Part shown: piece after piece, positions 35,011-41,909 of the stretch | Position numbering within the stretch: position 1 is the first letter of the stretch | How the letters are laid out: each line of letters begins with the position of its first letter | NCBI GenBank assembly: GCA_024234265.1 | Contig: JACKOM010000002.1 | Span: 186,001 to 250,000, forward strand | Direction of reading: 5' to 3' | DNA length: 64,000 nt | Origin: Oceanospirillaceae bacterium | GTDB lineage: Bacteria; Pseudomonadota; Gammaproteobacteria; Pseudomonadales; Oceanobacteraceae | Made by a program: the position numbers and the translations under genes | Notes under the pieces: generated by a model | Database searches by the model: none | What the model saw: only the letters and a program-made list of their open reading frames with translations | What the model was told of the DNA's origin: nothing

Positions 35011-35293
35011 CTAGCCATTCCATGACGGTAATTACTTTTTCAGAGAATCCTTTTCCAAATCTCTCGGAAAATTTCTTAGGGTTTTCTTTTGATAGTGTTT
35101 CAGATAGAAAAACTAAGGATGACGCTGGAATATCGAAGATGTTCGAATATTTCTCTAGTAATGAAAGAGAAATAGTCTTTTTACCTGATTCTATTTCGCT
35201 GAGGTATGACTTCGATATTTGAAGCTCTTCAGCTAGCTCCAGCTGAGTCATGCTGTGGAATTGCCTAATTAGTTTAAGCACTTTACTGATCAT
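34982..35293 (-). CDS. XRE-family HTH protein of the retron operon
   Basis: 103 residues from ATG 35293, which has AGGAG nine bases upstream; a GTG at 35323 overlaps the stop of the 51-codon ORF and is less likely. Residues 5-62 are a Cro/C1-type HTH (MTQLELAEELQISKSYLSEIESGKKTISLSLLEKYSNIF), with a C-terminal helical tail. HTH proteins accompany RT in one retron type, where they may act as repressor, antitoxin or msDNA-responsive regulator. Its 3' end overlaps the RT gene. Confidence 0.8.
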   Translation of the reverse strand: MISKVLKLIRQFHSMTQLELAEELQISKSYLSEIESGKKTISLSLLEKYSNIFDIPASSLVFLSETLSKENPKKFSERFGKGFSEKVITVMEWLVDKESHKKT

Positions 35294-35323
35294 GAATGTA
35301 TCTCCTGTAAAACAGGGGTACAC

Positions 35324-35479
35324 CTAGTCGGTGTTATCCCCGTCGAAGAACTTGTAGGCTTTGTAGAGGGCTGCAATGGCTTTGACAACCCACCACATTA
35401 CTTTCCAAATTTTGTTCTTCTTAGGACTGCCTTCCGACTTAGGTGCCAGCCAAAACCTGTTGAGTATTTTCGTGATCAT
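35324..35479 (-). CDS. 51-residue basic membrane-active-looking peptide in the retron leader
   Basis: ATG at 35479 with a strong GGAGG six bases upstream; stop TAG at 35324-35326, 30 bases before the HTH ATG. The product begins MITKILNRFWLAPKSEG, has a Lys-rich turn SPKKNK, then a hydrophobic/amphipathic helix IWKVMWWVVKAIAALYKAYKFF and an acidic tail DGDNTD. Size, aromatic-basic helix and position recall toxic small membrane peptides. Its Shine-Dalgarno and first codons lie inside the predicted structured retron RNA: GGAGG is partly in an 8-bp stem and codons 5-9 contain the a2-like arm. Candidate effector of the retron; function unproven. Confidence 0.6.
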   Translation of the reverse strand: MITKILNRFWLAPKSEGSPKKNKIWKVMWWVVKAIAALYKAYKFFDGDNTD

Positions 35480-35725
35480 AGTGATCCTCCATAGAACCTA
35501 GCATGCGGAATGCAGCTAGTCTCGCCCGTGCTCTATGGATAAGAGATTTTTGGCTGTGACCCCCTTTTACCGGACCGAAGGTCCCGGTTCTCGCCCAGGT
35601 AATTCGGCCCGACCCTCGCAGTATGTCCATGACGAACTGTTGCGGGGTAATTGGTAGAAGCAACGCTTCCATGAGTAGAAAACTACTCGGGTACTACTGG
35701 CGATAACTCTTAATTCTCAACAGTG
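35457..35725 (-). ncRNA. candidate retron msr-msd RNA
   Basis: Starts at the predicted start of the promoter at 35731-35759. Flanked by CTGTTGAG (35716-35723) and its complement CTCAACAG on the same transcript (35457-35464), extended by ATT/AAT past one mismatch: an a1/a2-like pair. Inside are GAGTAG-TTTT-CTACTC (35673-35688), GAAGC-GTT-GCTTC (35657-35669), a GC-rich hairpin with UUC loop (35569-35588), and a long stem TCCATAGA/TCTATGGA (35488-35495 with 35532-35539) enclosing a CTAGC/GCTAG hairpin. Short early hairpins fit msr and the longer ones msd. A 77-codon frame crossing it (start 35672) has no ribosome site and is not credible. Exact branching G and msd ends are not assigned. Confidence 0.6.
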
Positions 35726-35730
35726 TGGGC

Positions 35731-35759
35731 ATTATACAGCGAAGCGGGGGCGTTCGCAA
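35731..35759 (-). promoter_or_regulatory. sigma-70 promoter of the retron
   Basis: On the minus strand TTGCGA, 17 bases, TATAAT. The -10 is perfect and the spacing ideal; the start would fall at about 35724-35726, right at the a1 arm. Confidence 0.8.
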
Positions 35760-35821
35760 ATAGCGAACTTAATTGTAGACGCTATGTAGACACTTGATCG
35801 TTAATTCCCATGTATAAAAAG

Positions 35822-35856
35822 AAAAACCCCAACACAATCAATGTGTTGGGGTTTTT
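35822..35856. terminator. bidirectional terminator behind ssrA, island-derived
   Basis: AAAAACCCCAACAC, loop AATCAAT, GTGTTGGGGTTTTT: a 14-bp stem with A- and T-runs. Follows the tmRNA end after CCACCAAATCAAA on the minus strand, and differs from the stem beside the left repeat. Confidence 0.9.
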
Positions 35857-35866
35857 GATTTGGTGG
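35854..35866. repeat. attR-like direct repeat at the tmRNA 3' end
   Basis: TTTGATTTGGTGG, identical to 26274-26286. Bases 35861-35866 are the CCACCA end of tmRNA read from the other strand. Confidence 0.65.
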
Positions 35867-36217
35867 AGCCGGGGGGATTTGAACCCCCGTCCGCCAATCC
35901 TCCGCTATCAGATCTACATGTTTAGCCGTATCTATTTATTTAACCCGTCACGACCCGAAGGGCAGGGTGTTTGGGGTGATCTCGATTGGTTTTAACCCTT
36001 TGGCTACGAGCGAAGCCTCCGTGGCGATCCTGTTTCGCTGCGCCCTCCGCCACCAGTAACAGGAAACTGGTCTTGGAGGTAAGCGGGCTTAAGCCGCTAG
36101 TGCGTAAGTTTCGTCGTTTGCGACTATTTAAATGTACAACGGGGATTTACGAGATCGTTATACCCTCTCGACATGCACCTCAAGTTTTGTAACCGGCGTC
36201 GAATCCAAATCGGCCCC
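35861..36217 (-). ncRNA. ssrA: tmRNA (transfer-messenger RNA)
   Basis: 357 nucleotides. The 5' end GGGGCCG pairs with CGGCTCC before ACCA over seven base pairs (one G-U), and the T-arm GGGGGTTCAAATCCCCC is intact. The tag frame at 36092-36121, followed by TAA at 36089-36091, encodes ANDETYALAA; with the charged alanine the tag is AANDETYALAA. Rescues stalled ribosomes together with SmpB, encoded 128 bases upstream on the same strand. Its 3' end is the insertion target of the island, and the mature sequence is preserved. Confidence 0.95.
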
Positions 36218-36344
36218 GCTCTGTTTACCAATATTCCGGCACAACAGAAAAACTGGGTAAGGGCATTGTAGGGGCGGTGGCGGGATATTACAAGGTAAAG
36301 CTCTGACGGGTGTTAGAAGCCGGGCCTGTTGCAGGCCGCGGCGT

Positions 36345-36821
36345 TCAGACTTTGTGTTTCATGAGGCGTTCTTTTTCTTTGTTCCAGTCGCGCTCTTTTT
36401 CGCTGTTGCGTTTGTCGAAGTTCTGTTTACCACGGGCGAGGGCGATTTTGCATTTCACCATGTGGCCTTTCCAGTACAGCTCAAGCGCAACGCAGGTATA
36501 ACCTTTGGCTTCAACCTGGCCGGCCAGTTTGTCGAGTTCACGGCGGTTAAGCAGTAATTTGCGCAGGCGCTTTGGCTCGGCAATCACGTGGGTAGAGGCG
36601 CTGTTCAGTGGGGTGATCTGGCAGTTTAATAACCAGGCTTCGCCTTTCTGAAAATCCACATAAGCATCACTCAGGTTGCCTTTGCCCTCACGCAGGCTTT
36701 TGACTTCCCAGCCCATGAGGGAAACACCCGCTTCGTAGCGGTCTTCAATAAAAAAATCGTGGCTGGCTTTGCGGTTGCTGCAGATGCTGGAGCCGCTTTG
36801 TGGTTTTTTGGATTTACTCAT
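36345..36821 (-). CDS. smpB: SsrA-binding protein
   Basis: 158 residues from ATG 36821 (MSKSKKPQSGS); a start 18 bases upstream is possible but unnatural. Conserved OB-fold motifs are present: KASHDFFIEDRYEAGVSLMGWEVKSLREGK, LNCQITPL and the basic C-terminal tail DKRNSEKERDWNKEKERLMK that enters the ribosome A site. Partner of tmRNA. A TATAAT lies seven bases before this ATG, which would make the main transcript leaderless if that promoter is used; no good -35 is visible, so this is tentative. No Shine-Dalgarno is apparent. Confidence 0.95.
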   Translation of the reverse strand: MSKSKKPQSGSSICSNRKASHDFFIEDRYEAGVSLMGWEVKSLREGKGNLSDAYVDFQKGEAWLLNCQITPLNSASTHVIAEPKRLRKLLLNRRELDKLAGQVEAKGYTCVALELYWKGHMVKCKIALARGKQNFDKRNSEKERDWNKEKERLMKHKV

Positions 36822-36947
36822 GGCGCGCATTATAGGCATATGCCTGTAAAAAAGGTATGCCCCTTGGCATGGCTGGCTAAATTACCGACAATGCCGCCTT
36901 TACTGCTGCCATCCGGCCATTACAAGAATCAGAAATAAGGGGTTTGC

Positions 36948-38333
36948 ATGTCGCAGAGTGTGCACGGTACCTGGGCTAACCGCTGGTTATTTATTCTCGC
37001 TGCCACGGGTTCTGCCGTGGGTTTGGGCAATATCTGGAAATTCCCCTATATCACAGGGGAAAACGGCGGCGGTGCGTTTGTGCTCATGTATTTATTGTGC
37101 ATCGCGCTGGTGGGTATTCCGGTGATGATCGCCGAAGTGATGCTCGGGCGTATGGGGCGGCAAAGCCCTATTAATACTATGGTGGGGCTGGTTAAACGTT
37201 TTCACGCGCCGGTATTTTGGGCGGGTATTGGCTGGATGGGTGCCCTGGCCGGATTTTTGATTTTATCGTTTTACAGTGTGATCGCCGGTTGGGCACTGGC
37301 CTATATTCCCAAACTGGCCATGGGGGATTTTCAGCAGGCCACGGGTGAATATGCGGCGGCGACATTTGGTAATTTATTGGCCAGTCCGCAAACCCTGACC
37401 CTGTGGCACAGCCTGTTTATGCTGGCCACTATTTTTGTGGTGGCACGGGGTGTAAACCGCGGCCTCGAGGCGGCGATTAAATGGCTGATGCCATTATTAT
37501 TCGTGCTGTTGTTTGTACTGCTCGCTTATGCGGTGCAAACCGACAGTTTTAGCGCGGGTGTGGATTTTTTATTCAGTTTTGATTTTTCCAAATTAAGCCG
37601 TGAAAGCCTGGTGATTGCGCTGGGGCATTCCTTTTTTACCCTCAGCTTAGGCCTGGGTGCGATTATGGCCTATGGCGCCTATATGCCGCAGAGCGCTTCG
37701 ATCAGTAAAACCATAGTGGTGGTGGCGGTGCTGGATACCTTAGTGGCACTGGCATCCGGCATGGTGATTTTCCCGATTGTATTCAGCAACGGCCTTGAGC
37801 CGGGTGCCGGCCCGGGGCTGTTATTTCAGACCCTGCCGATCGCCTTTGGCAATATGGCCGCCGGCAGTTTTTTTGGTGTGCTGTTTTTTGTGCTGGTGGT
37901 ATTCGCGGCTTTAACCAGTTCCATTTCCCTGGCGGAACCGATTGTTGCCTGGCTGGTGGAGAGCAAAGGCTGGAGCCGTCTGCGCGCAGGGGCCTGTGTA
38001 GGTTTATCCGCTTGGTTGCTGGGCCTGGGCACTGTGTTGTCCTTTAACCACTGGGCTGATTACACCCTGTTTGGTAAAACCTTCTTCGATTGTCTGGATT
38101 TTCTCACCACCAATATCATGCTGCCCCTGGGTGGTTTGTTAATCGCTGTGTTTGTGGCCTGGGTGCTGAGCAAACAAACCGTGGCGGATGAGCTGCGCAT
38201 GGGCCCGCCGGCCCTGTATAATGCCTGGCGTTTTATTTTGATGTTTATTTCACCTTTGGCCGTATTAGCTGTGTTGTTGAATGGTTTGCCGTTTTTATCA
38301 ACGCTAATTGGGCAAATTAAAAGCCTGTTGTAA
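36948..38333 (+). CDS. sodium-dependent transporter, NSS/SNF family
   Basis: 461 residues, 11-12 TM helices. TM1 contains NRWLFILAATGSAVGLGNIWKFPY, the sodium and substrate site of the neurotransmitter:sodium symporter family; a GSFFGVLFF and TSSISLAEP region matches later helices. Imports amino acids or similar compounds with Na+. AAGGGG lies upstream of the ATG. Followed after 11 bases by ratA, so it may share its transcript. Substrate unknown. Confidence 0.85.
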   Translation: MSQSVHGTWANRWLFILAATGSAVGLGNIWKFPYITGENGGGAFVLMYLLCIALVGIPVMIAEVMLGRMGRQSPINTMVGLVKRFHAPVFWAGIGWMGALAGFLILSFYSVIAGWALAYIPKLAMGDFQQATGEYAAATFGNLLASPQTLTLWHSLFMLATIFVVARGVNRGLEAAIKWLMPLLFVLLFVLLAYAVQTDSFSAGVDFLFSFDFSKLSRESLVIALGHSFFTLSLGLGAIMAYGAYMPQSASISKTIVVVAVLDTLVALASGMVIFPIVFSNGLEPGAGPGLLFQTLPIAFGNMAAGSFFGVLFFVLVVFAALTSSISLAEPIVAWLVESKGWSRLRAGACVGLSAWLLGLGTVLSFNHWADYTLFGKTFFDCLDFLTTNIMLPLGGLLIAVFVAWVLSKQTVADELRMGPPALYNAWRFILMFISPLAVLAVLLNGLPFLSTLIGQIKSLL

Positions 38334-38344
38334 TGGGGTGTTAA

Positions 38345-38782
38345 ATGGCGGTTATCGAGCGCACAGCGTTGGTGATGCACAGTGCGGAGCAGATGTTTGA
38401 TCTGGTGCACGATGTGATGGCCTATCCGCAGTTTTTGCCCTGGTGTGTGGATGCCCATGTGCAATCCTGCACGGAAGCAGAACTGGTTGCGGGTATGACG
38501 ATTTCCAAGGGCAGTTTGCGGCAGAAATTCACCACCCGTAACCAGAAGCAGCGCCCCCATACTATGGGCATGGAACTGTTGGATGGCCCTTTTGAGTATT
38601 TACGGGGTAACTGGAAATTCGAAGCCCTGTCGGCGGAAGCCTGCAAGGTGCATTTCACCCTGGATTTTTCTGTTAAAGGCAAAATCCTCTCCATGGCAAT
38701 GACCCCTATTTTCAAGCAGGCCACCACCACTATGGTGGATGCTTTTATAAAACGTGCGGATGAAATTTATGGCCGGAAATAA
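38345..38782 (+). CDS. ratA: RatA/YfjG START-domain ribosome-association protein
   Basis: 145 residues, a coenzyme-Q10-binding/START-like fold. N-terminus VIERTALVMHSAEQMFDLVHDVMAYPQFLPWC and C-terminus FKQATTTMVDAFIKRADEIYG are characteristic. E. coli RatA binds 50S subunits and blocks subunit joining; related proteins bind ubiquinone. It is followed by rnfH (overlap), the usual ratAB-smpB-bamE neighbourhood. Confidence 0.85.
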   Translation: MAVIERTALVMHSAEQMFDLVHDVMAYPQFLPWCVDAHVQSCTEAELVAGMTISKGSLRQKFTTRNQKQRPHTMGMELLDGPFEYLRGNWKFEALSAEACKVHFTLDFSVKGKILSMAMTPIFKQATTTMVDAFIKRADEIYGRK

Positions 38783-39068
38783 AATTAAGGTGGAAGTGGC
38801 CTACGCCCTGCCTGAAAAACAAAAGATTATTGCCCTGCAGGTTGAAGAGGGCACAACCTTTTTTGCTGCGGCAGAATTATCCGGTATTTGCCGCGAATTT
38901 CCCGGTCTTGAGTTGGAAGGCGCAAAAATGGGCCTGTTTGGTAAAGCAGTGAAAGACCCTAAAAATGAAGTATTAAAAGACGGTGACCGGGTGGAGATTT
39001 ACCGCCCGCTGCTGATTGATCCAAAAGCGGCGCGGCTTAACCGCGCAGCAAAAACCGCCGATAAATAA
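38769..39068 (+). CDS. rnfH: RnfH/RatB-family ubiquitin-like protein
   Basis: 99 residues from ATG 38769 (MAGNKIKVEVAYALPEKQ); ATGs at 38754 and 38760 are further inside ratA. Beta-grasp protein with VEVAYA, EGTTFFAAAELSGI, and LKDGDRVEIYRPLLIDPKAARLNRA, all standard for RnfH. Overlaps ratA by 14 bases. Role unclear in the family. Followed by a shared bidirectional terminator. Confidence 0.9.
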   Translation: MAGNKIKVEVAYALPEKQKIIALQVEEGTTFFAAAELSGICREFPGLELEGAKMGLFGKAVKDPKNEVLKDGDRVEIYRPLLIDPKAARLNRAAKTADK

Positions 39069-39079
39069 ATTACCGGCAT

Positions 39080-39107
39080 AAAAAAAGCCGCATCAGCGGC
39101 TTTTTTT
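39080..39107. terminator. bidirectional terminator between rnfH and bamE
   Basis: AAAAAAAGCCGC, loop ATCA, GCGGCTTTTTTT; serves both convergent genes. Confidence 0.95.
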
Positions 39108-39122
39108 ATGGGTGTATGTTAT

Positions 39123-39536
39123 TTATTCCGGCATACCGGGTTGTACGGGCTCGGCGGGTGCCGGAGGCGCTTCTTTGGCGTAACGCGCTTCATCATCCAC
39201 GGCTTTTTCCGGGTTCTGCACATCAATTGGCACTACGTCGCCTTCATAACGCACGTATTCGCCTTTATCGTTGAAATACACACGCACTTCGTAAAATTTA
39301 GCGTCCGGTGTATCACGCTCGGTGCGGTAGGAATAAATCCACATATTTTTTGTGAAGCTGTCCTGCAATACCGGCGTACCCATGATGTATTCCACCTGGC
39401 GTTTGCTTTGCCCCGCCTGCAATTTGGCGAGCATATCCGCGGTGACGATATTGCCCTGCTGGATTTCGATTTTGTACATGGCGCAGCCCGAGGCCAGCAT
39501 GACGGAAATTGCGACTGTGATAATGGCTCTGAACAT
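39123..39536 (-). CDS. bamE: outer-membrane assembly lipoprotein BamE
   Basis: 137 residues. Signal peptide with lipobox LASGC, then the BamE/SmpA fold: YKIEIQQGNIVTADMLAKL, GQSKRQVEYIMGTPVLQD, and WIYSYR. Component of the BAM complex on the inner face of the outer membrane. Has a Pro/Ala/Glu-rich C-terminal extension (about 115-137) not needed for the fold. Divergent from fur, as in many gammaproteobacteria. Confidence 0.95.
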   Translation of the reverse strand: MFRAIITVAISVMLASGCAMYKIEIQQGNIVTADMLAKLQAGQSKRQVEYIMGTPVLQDSFTKNMWIYSYRTERDTPDAKFYEVRVYFNDKGEYVRYEGDVVPIDVQNPEKAVDDEARYAKEAPPAPAEPVQPGMPE

Positions 39537-39552
39537 CGTAGAATAACGCTTC

Positions 39553-39567
39553 TGATAATTGTTATTG
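39553..39567. promoter_or_regulatory. possible Fur box between bamE and fur
   Basis: TGATAAT-T-GTTATTG resembles the 7-1-7 Fur site TGATAAT-N-ATTATCA in the left half and partly in the right. Its place 45 bases before the fur ATG would allow autoregulation. Confidence 0.35.
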
Positions 39568-39612
39568 ACTGCGCATCATACCCTATGGGGCGCAATCGCT
39601 AAAGGATATTCC

Positions 39613-40032
39613 ATGGCAGACGAAAACCTGGAACTGCGTAAAGTAGGGCTTAAAGTCACCCTGCCACGCGTTAAGATACTGCAAATCCTGGAAAGTGCCC
39701 AAGAACCTCACATGAGCGCTGAAGATGTTTATAAAGCGCTGATGGAAGCCGGTGAAGATGTAGGCCTGGCAACGGTTTACCGTGTACTGACCCAGTTTGA
39801 AGGTGCAGGTCTAGTGGAGCGCCACAACTTTGATGGTGGCCATTCCGTGTTTGAGATCGATCGCGGTGATCACCACGACCATATGGTATGTACCAAAACC
39901 GGTCAGGTTATTGAATTTACCAACGAAAAAATCGAGCAGTTACAACACGAAATTGCTGAGCAATACGGTTACGAGCTGGTGGATCACAATCTGACCCTCT
40001 ACGTGCGCCCGAAGAAAAATACCGACAAATAA
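39613..40032 (+). CDS. fur: ferric uptake regulator
   Basis: 139 residues from ATG 39613 (AAAGGA upstream). HTH (LPRVKILQILESAQEPHMSAEDVYKAL, LATVYRVLTQFEGAGLV), metal-binding HDHMVCTKTGQVIEF with HHDH, and C-terminal dimer region; the second CxxC seen in some Fur proteins is absent, as in Pseudomonas-type Fur. Represses iron acquisition genes with Fe(II). Followed by a strong terminator facing recN. Confidence 0.95.
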   Translation: MADENLELRKVGLKVTLPRVKILQILESAQEPHMSAEDVYKALMEAGEDVGLATVYRVLTQFEGAGLVERHNFDGGHSVFEIDRGDHHDHMVCTKTGQVIEFTNEKIEQLQHEIAEQYGYELVDHNLTLYVRPKKNTDK

Positions 40033-40049
40033 CGCTGTTTGTTATTTAA

Positions 40050-40079
40050 ATAAAAAAACCGGCTGGGGCCGGTTTTTTT
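40050..40079. terminator. bidirectional terminator between fur and recN
   Basis: AAAAAAACCGGC, loop TGGG, GCCGGTTTTTTT, between convergent genes. Confidence 0.95.
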
Positions 40080-40109
40080 ATGTCCATTGATTGCCAGAAA
40101 AGCTGCTTA

Positions 40110-41783
40110 TTAAGCCCGTTGCCCGCTTTGCAGCAGGGTACTGGCGTGGGCTAAGGTATGTTGGTCAACTTCAAGGCCCCCTAACATGCGGGCCAGCTCA
40201 TGGCTGCGTTCCTCCTGGGTGAGTGTTTGAATGCGGGTATGGGTTTTATCCTTGCCGCTGATTTTTGAAACCCGTAAATGCTGATGCGCCAGTGCCGCCA
40301 CCTGGGGCTGGTGGGTTACACAGATCACCTGTTTTTGCTGGCCGATTGTTTTCAGCATGCGCCCTAAGCGTTCCGCGGTTGCACCGCCGACACCCACATC
40401 CACTTCATCGAAAATCATGGTGTCCGGGCCTTTGCTGCATAACACCTGCAGGGCAAGGGAAATACGTGATAATTCACCGCCCGAAGCAACCCGTGCGATG
40501 GGTTGCAAAGGCTGACCGGGGTTGAGGCTGATAAGCAGCTCGACCTGATCAATACCGCTGGCATTGCCCAGGCGCCCGGCCTGTTGCTCAACCGCAAAGG
40601 TGGTTTGCGCCCGCTCCAGGGCCAGCTGCGAGAGTTGTTCTTCCAGTGCTCGGGAGAGTTTTTTCGCGGTTTTGCTGCGCATAGTGCTGAGTTTTTCTGC
40701 GCTCTGCTGATAAACCTGTTCAGCTTGCAGTGCTGCCTGTTCCAGTTCTTCAAGGCTGTTTTCGCCGCCTTTTAACTGGCTGAGTTCTTCACTCAAGCTG
40801 ATGTAGTGCTGGTAGAGGGAATCCACATCCAGGCGGTGTTTACGTGCCAGATCGTAAATTGCGCCGAGGCGGGTTTCGACCTGTTGCAGGCGCTGCGGAT
40901 TAATTTCAAAACCTTCGATATAGGCATCCAGATCGTGGGCGGCTTCTTCCACCAGAATTAACGCCTGGCCGAGTAATTCGAGGCTGTTGCCGAGTTGCGG
41001 GTTTACCTGCACCAGGGGGCTGAGTTTGTGCAGGGCGTGCTGAATCAGGCGTTTGGCATCCCCTTCGCTGTCGTCGTTATTCAGCATGCTGGCGGCGTGC
41101 TGGGCATTAAGCAGGGTGTGCTCGGCACTGGAAAGGCGTTTTTGCTCGGCTTCCAGCGCGGTGACTTCGCCTTCCTGTAAATCCAGTTTATCCAGCTCAC
41201 CTACCTGATATTCCAATAATTGCAGGCGCGCGATGTGTTCATCGCTGGCGCGGCGTTTGTTTTCCAGCAGTGTGCTGACTGACTGCCAGTGTTGGTATTG
41301 GCTGCGCACCTGCTCGAGCAGGGGGCTGTAATCGCCGTAGGCATCGAGCATATCCCGCGCGGCCTGTTTGCCGAGTAAATGCTGCTGGGCATGCTGGCCG
41401 TGAATATCCACCAGTTGCTCGCCGATTTCACGCAGGGTGGTGACGGGCACAGGGCGGCCGTTGATATAACCGCGGCTGCGGCCATCCTGGGCAATAATGC
41501 GCGATAAAATCAGTTGGCCGTTATCCGTGTCTATGCCCTGTTCTTCAAGCCCGCGCAGCAGGGCGGGGCGGCGGACATCAAAACAGGCGTAAATTTCTGC
41601 TTTGTCGCAGCCCGGGCGTACCTGTGATGCATCGGCTTTACCGCCGGTGGCGAGGTCGAGGGCATCAAGCAGGATGGATTTACCCGCGCCGGTTTCGCCT
41701 GTGATGGTGCTCAGGCCGCTGGCGAGGTCCAGATCCAGGTGCTCAACAATGGTGAAATGTTTAATCGACAGGTGATTTAACAT
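40110..41783 (-). CDS. recN: DNA repair ATPase RecN
   Basis: 557 residues, SMC-like. Walker A GETGAGKS near residue 29-36, long coiled-coil arms, signature motif VASGGELSRISLALQ and Walker B DTMIFDEVDVGVGG. Acts in double-strand-break repair. The upstream region has a consensus LexA operator, matching the strong SOS control of recN in E. coli. It diverges from grpE across about 125 bases. Confidence 0.95.
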   Translation of the reverse strand: MLNHLSIKHFTIVEHLDLDLASGLSTITGETGAGKSILLDALDLATGGKADASQVRPGCDKAEIYACFDVRRPALLRGLEEQGIDTDNGQLILSRIIAQDGRSRGYINGRPVPVTTLREIGEQLVDIHGQHAQQHLLGKQAARDMLDAYGDYSPLLEQVRSQYQHWQSVSTLLENKRRASDEHIARLQLLEYQVGELDKLDLQEGEVTALEAEQKRLSSAEHTLLNAQHAASMLNNDDSEGDAKRLIQHALHKLSPLVQVNPQLGNSLELLGQALILVEEAAHDLDAYIEGFEINPQRLQQVETRLGAIYDLARKHRLDVDSLYQHYISLSEELSQLKGGENSLEELEQAALQAEQVYQQSAEKLSTMRSKTAKKLSRALEEQLSQLALERAQTTFAVEQQAGRLGNASGIDQVELLISLNPGQPLQPIARVASGGELSRISLALQVLCSKGPDTMIFDEVDVGVGGATAERLGRMLKTIGQQKQVICVTHQPQVAALAHQHLRVSKISGKDKTHTRIQTLTQEERSHELARMLGGLEVDQHTLAHASTLLQSGQRA

Positions 41784-41793
41784 AACGGCTTCT

Positions 41794-41824
41794 CTGTATG
41801 TCTATACAGTGTTTATTTGTACAG
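41794..41824 (-). promoter_or_regulatory. LexA (SOS) operators of recN
   Basis: CTGT-ATGTCTAT-ACAG at 41794-41809 is a perfect CTGT-N8-ACAG box. A second, imperfect box abuts it at 41809-41824 (minus strand CTGT-ACAAATAA-ACAC). A recN promoter TTTACA-17-TACAAA (-35 at 41839-41844) places the -10 inside the second box, so LexA binding would block it. Confidence 0.8.
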
Positions 41825-41847
41825 TATATTTTTTGCCCTGTAAAGAG

Positions 41848-41874
41848 TTGAAAACCGGCCATGCATCCCAATAT
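41848..41874 (+). promoter_or_regulatory. sigma-32-like heat-shock promoter of grpE
   Basis: GTTGAAA, 13 bases, CCCAATAT, close to the sigma-32 consensus CTTGAAA-N13/14-CCCCATNT. Expected start about 41882, 28 bases before the grpE ATG. Confidence 0.65.
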
Positions 41875-41909
41875 AGGTGGCCAGCCTGAGACAATGAGCG
41901 GAGAGATAC

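Larger units (their letters stand above)
26274..35866. mobile_element. genomic island inserted at the 3' end of ssrA
   Basis: Bounded by the 13-bp direct repeat TTTGATTTGGTGG (26274-26286 and 35854-35866); the right copy contains the CCACCA end of tmRNA. Interior genes are visibly AT-richer, with different codon use from both flanks. It carries an excisionase-like gene, a recombinase fragment, the helicase-PLD-CARF operon and a retron. No intact integrase is present, so the island is probably no longer self-mobile. Confidence 0.75.

Noticed and set aside
35439..35672. 77-codon ORF across the retron leader
   Set aside because: No ribosome site; it runs through the predicted structured RNA and through the better-supported 51-codon ORF in a different frame.
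26274..35866. Prophage
   Set aside because: No capsid, portal, terminase, tail or lysis genes; only an excisionase-like gene and an integrase scrap.
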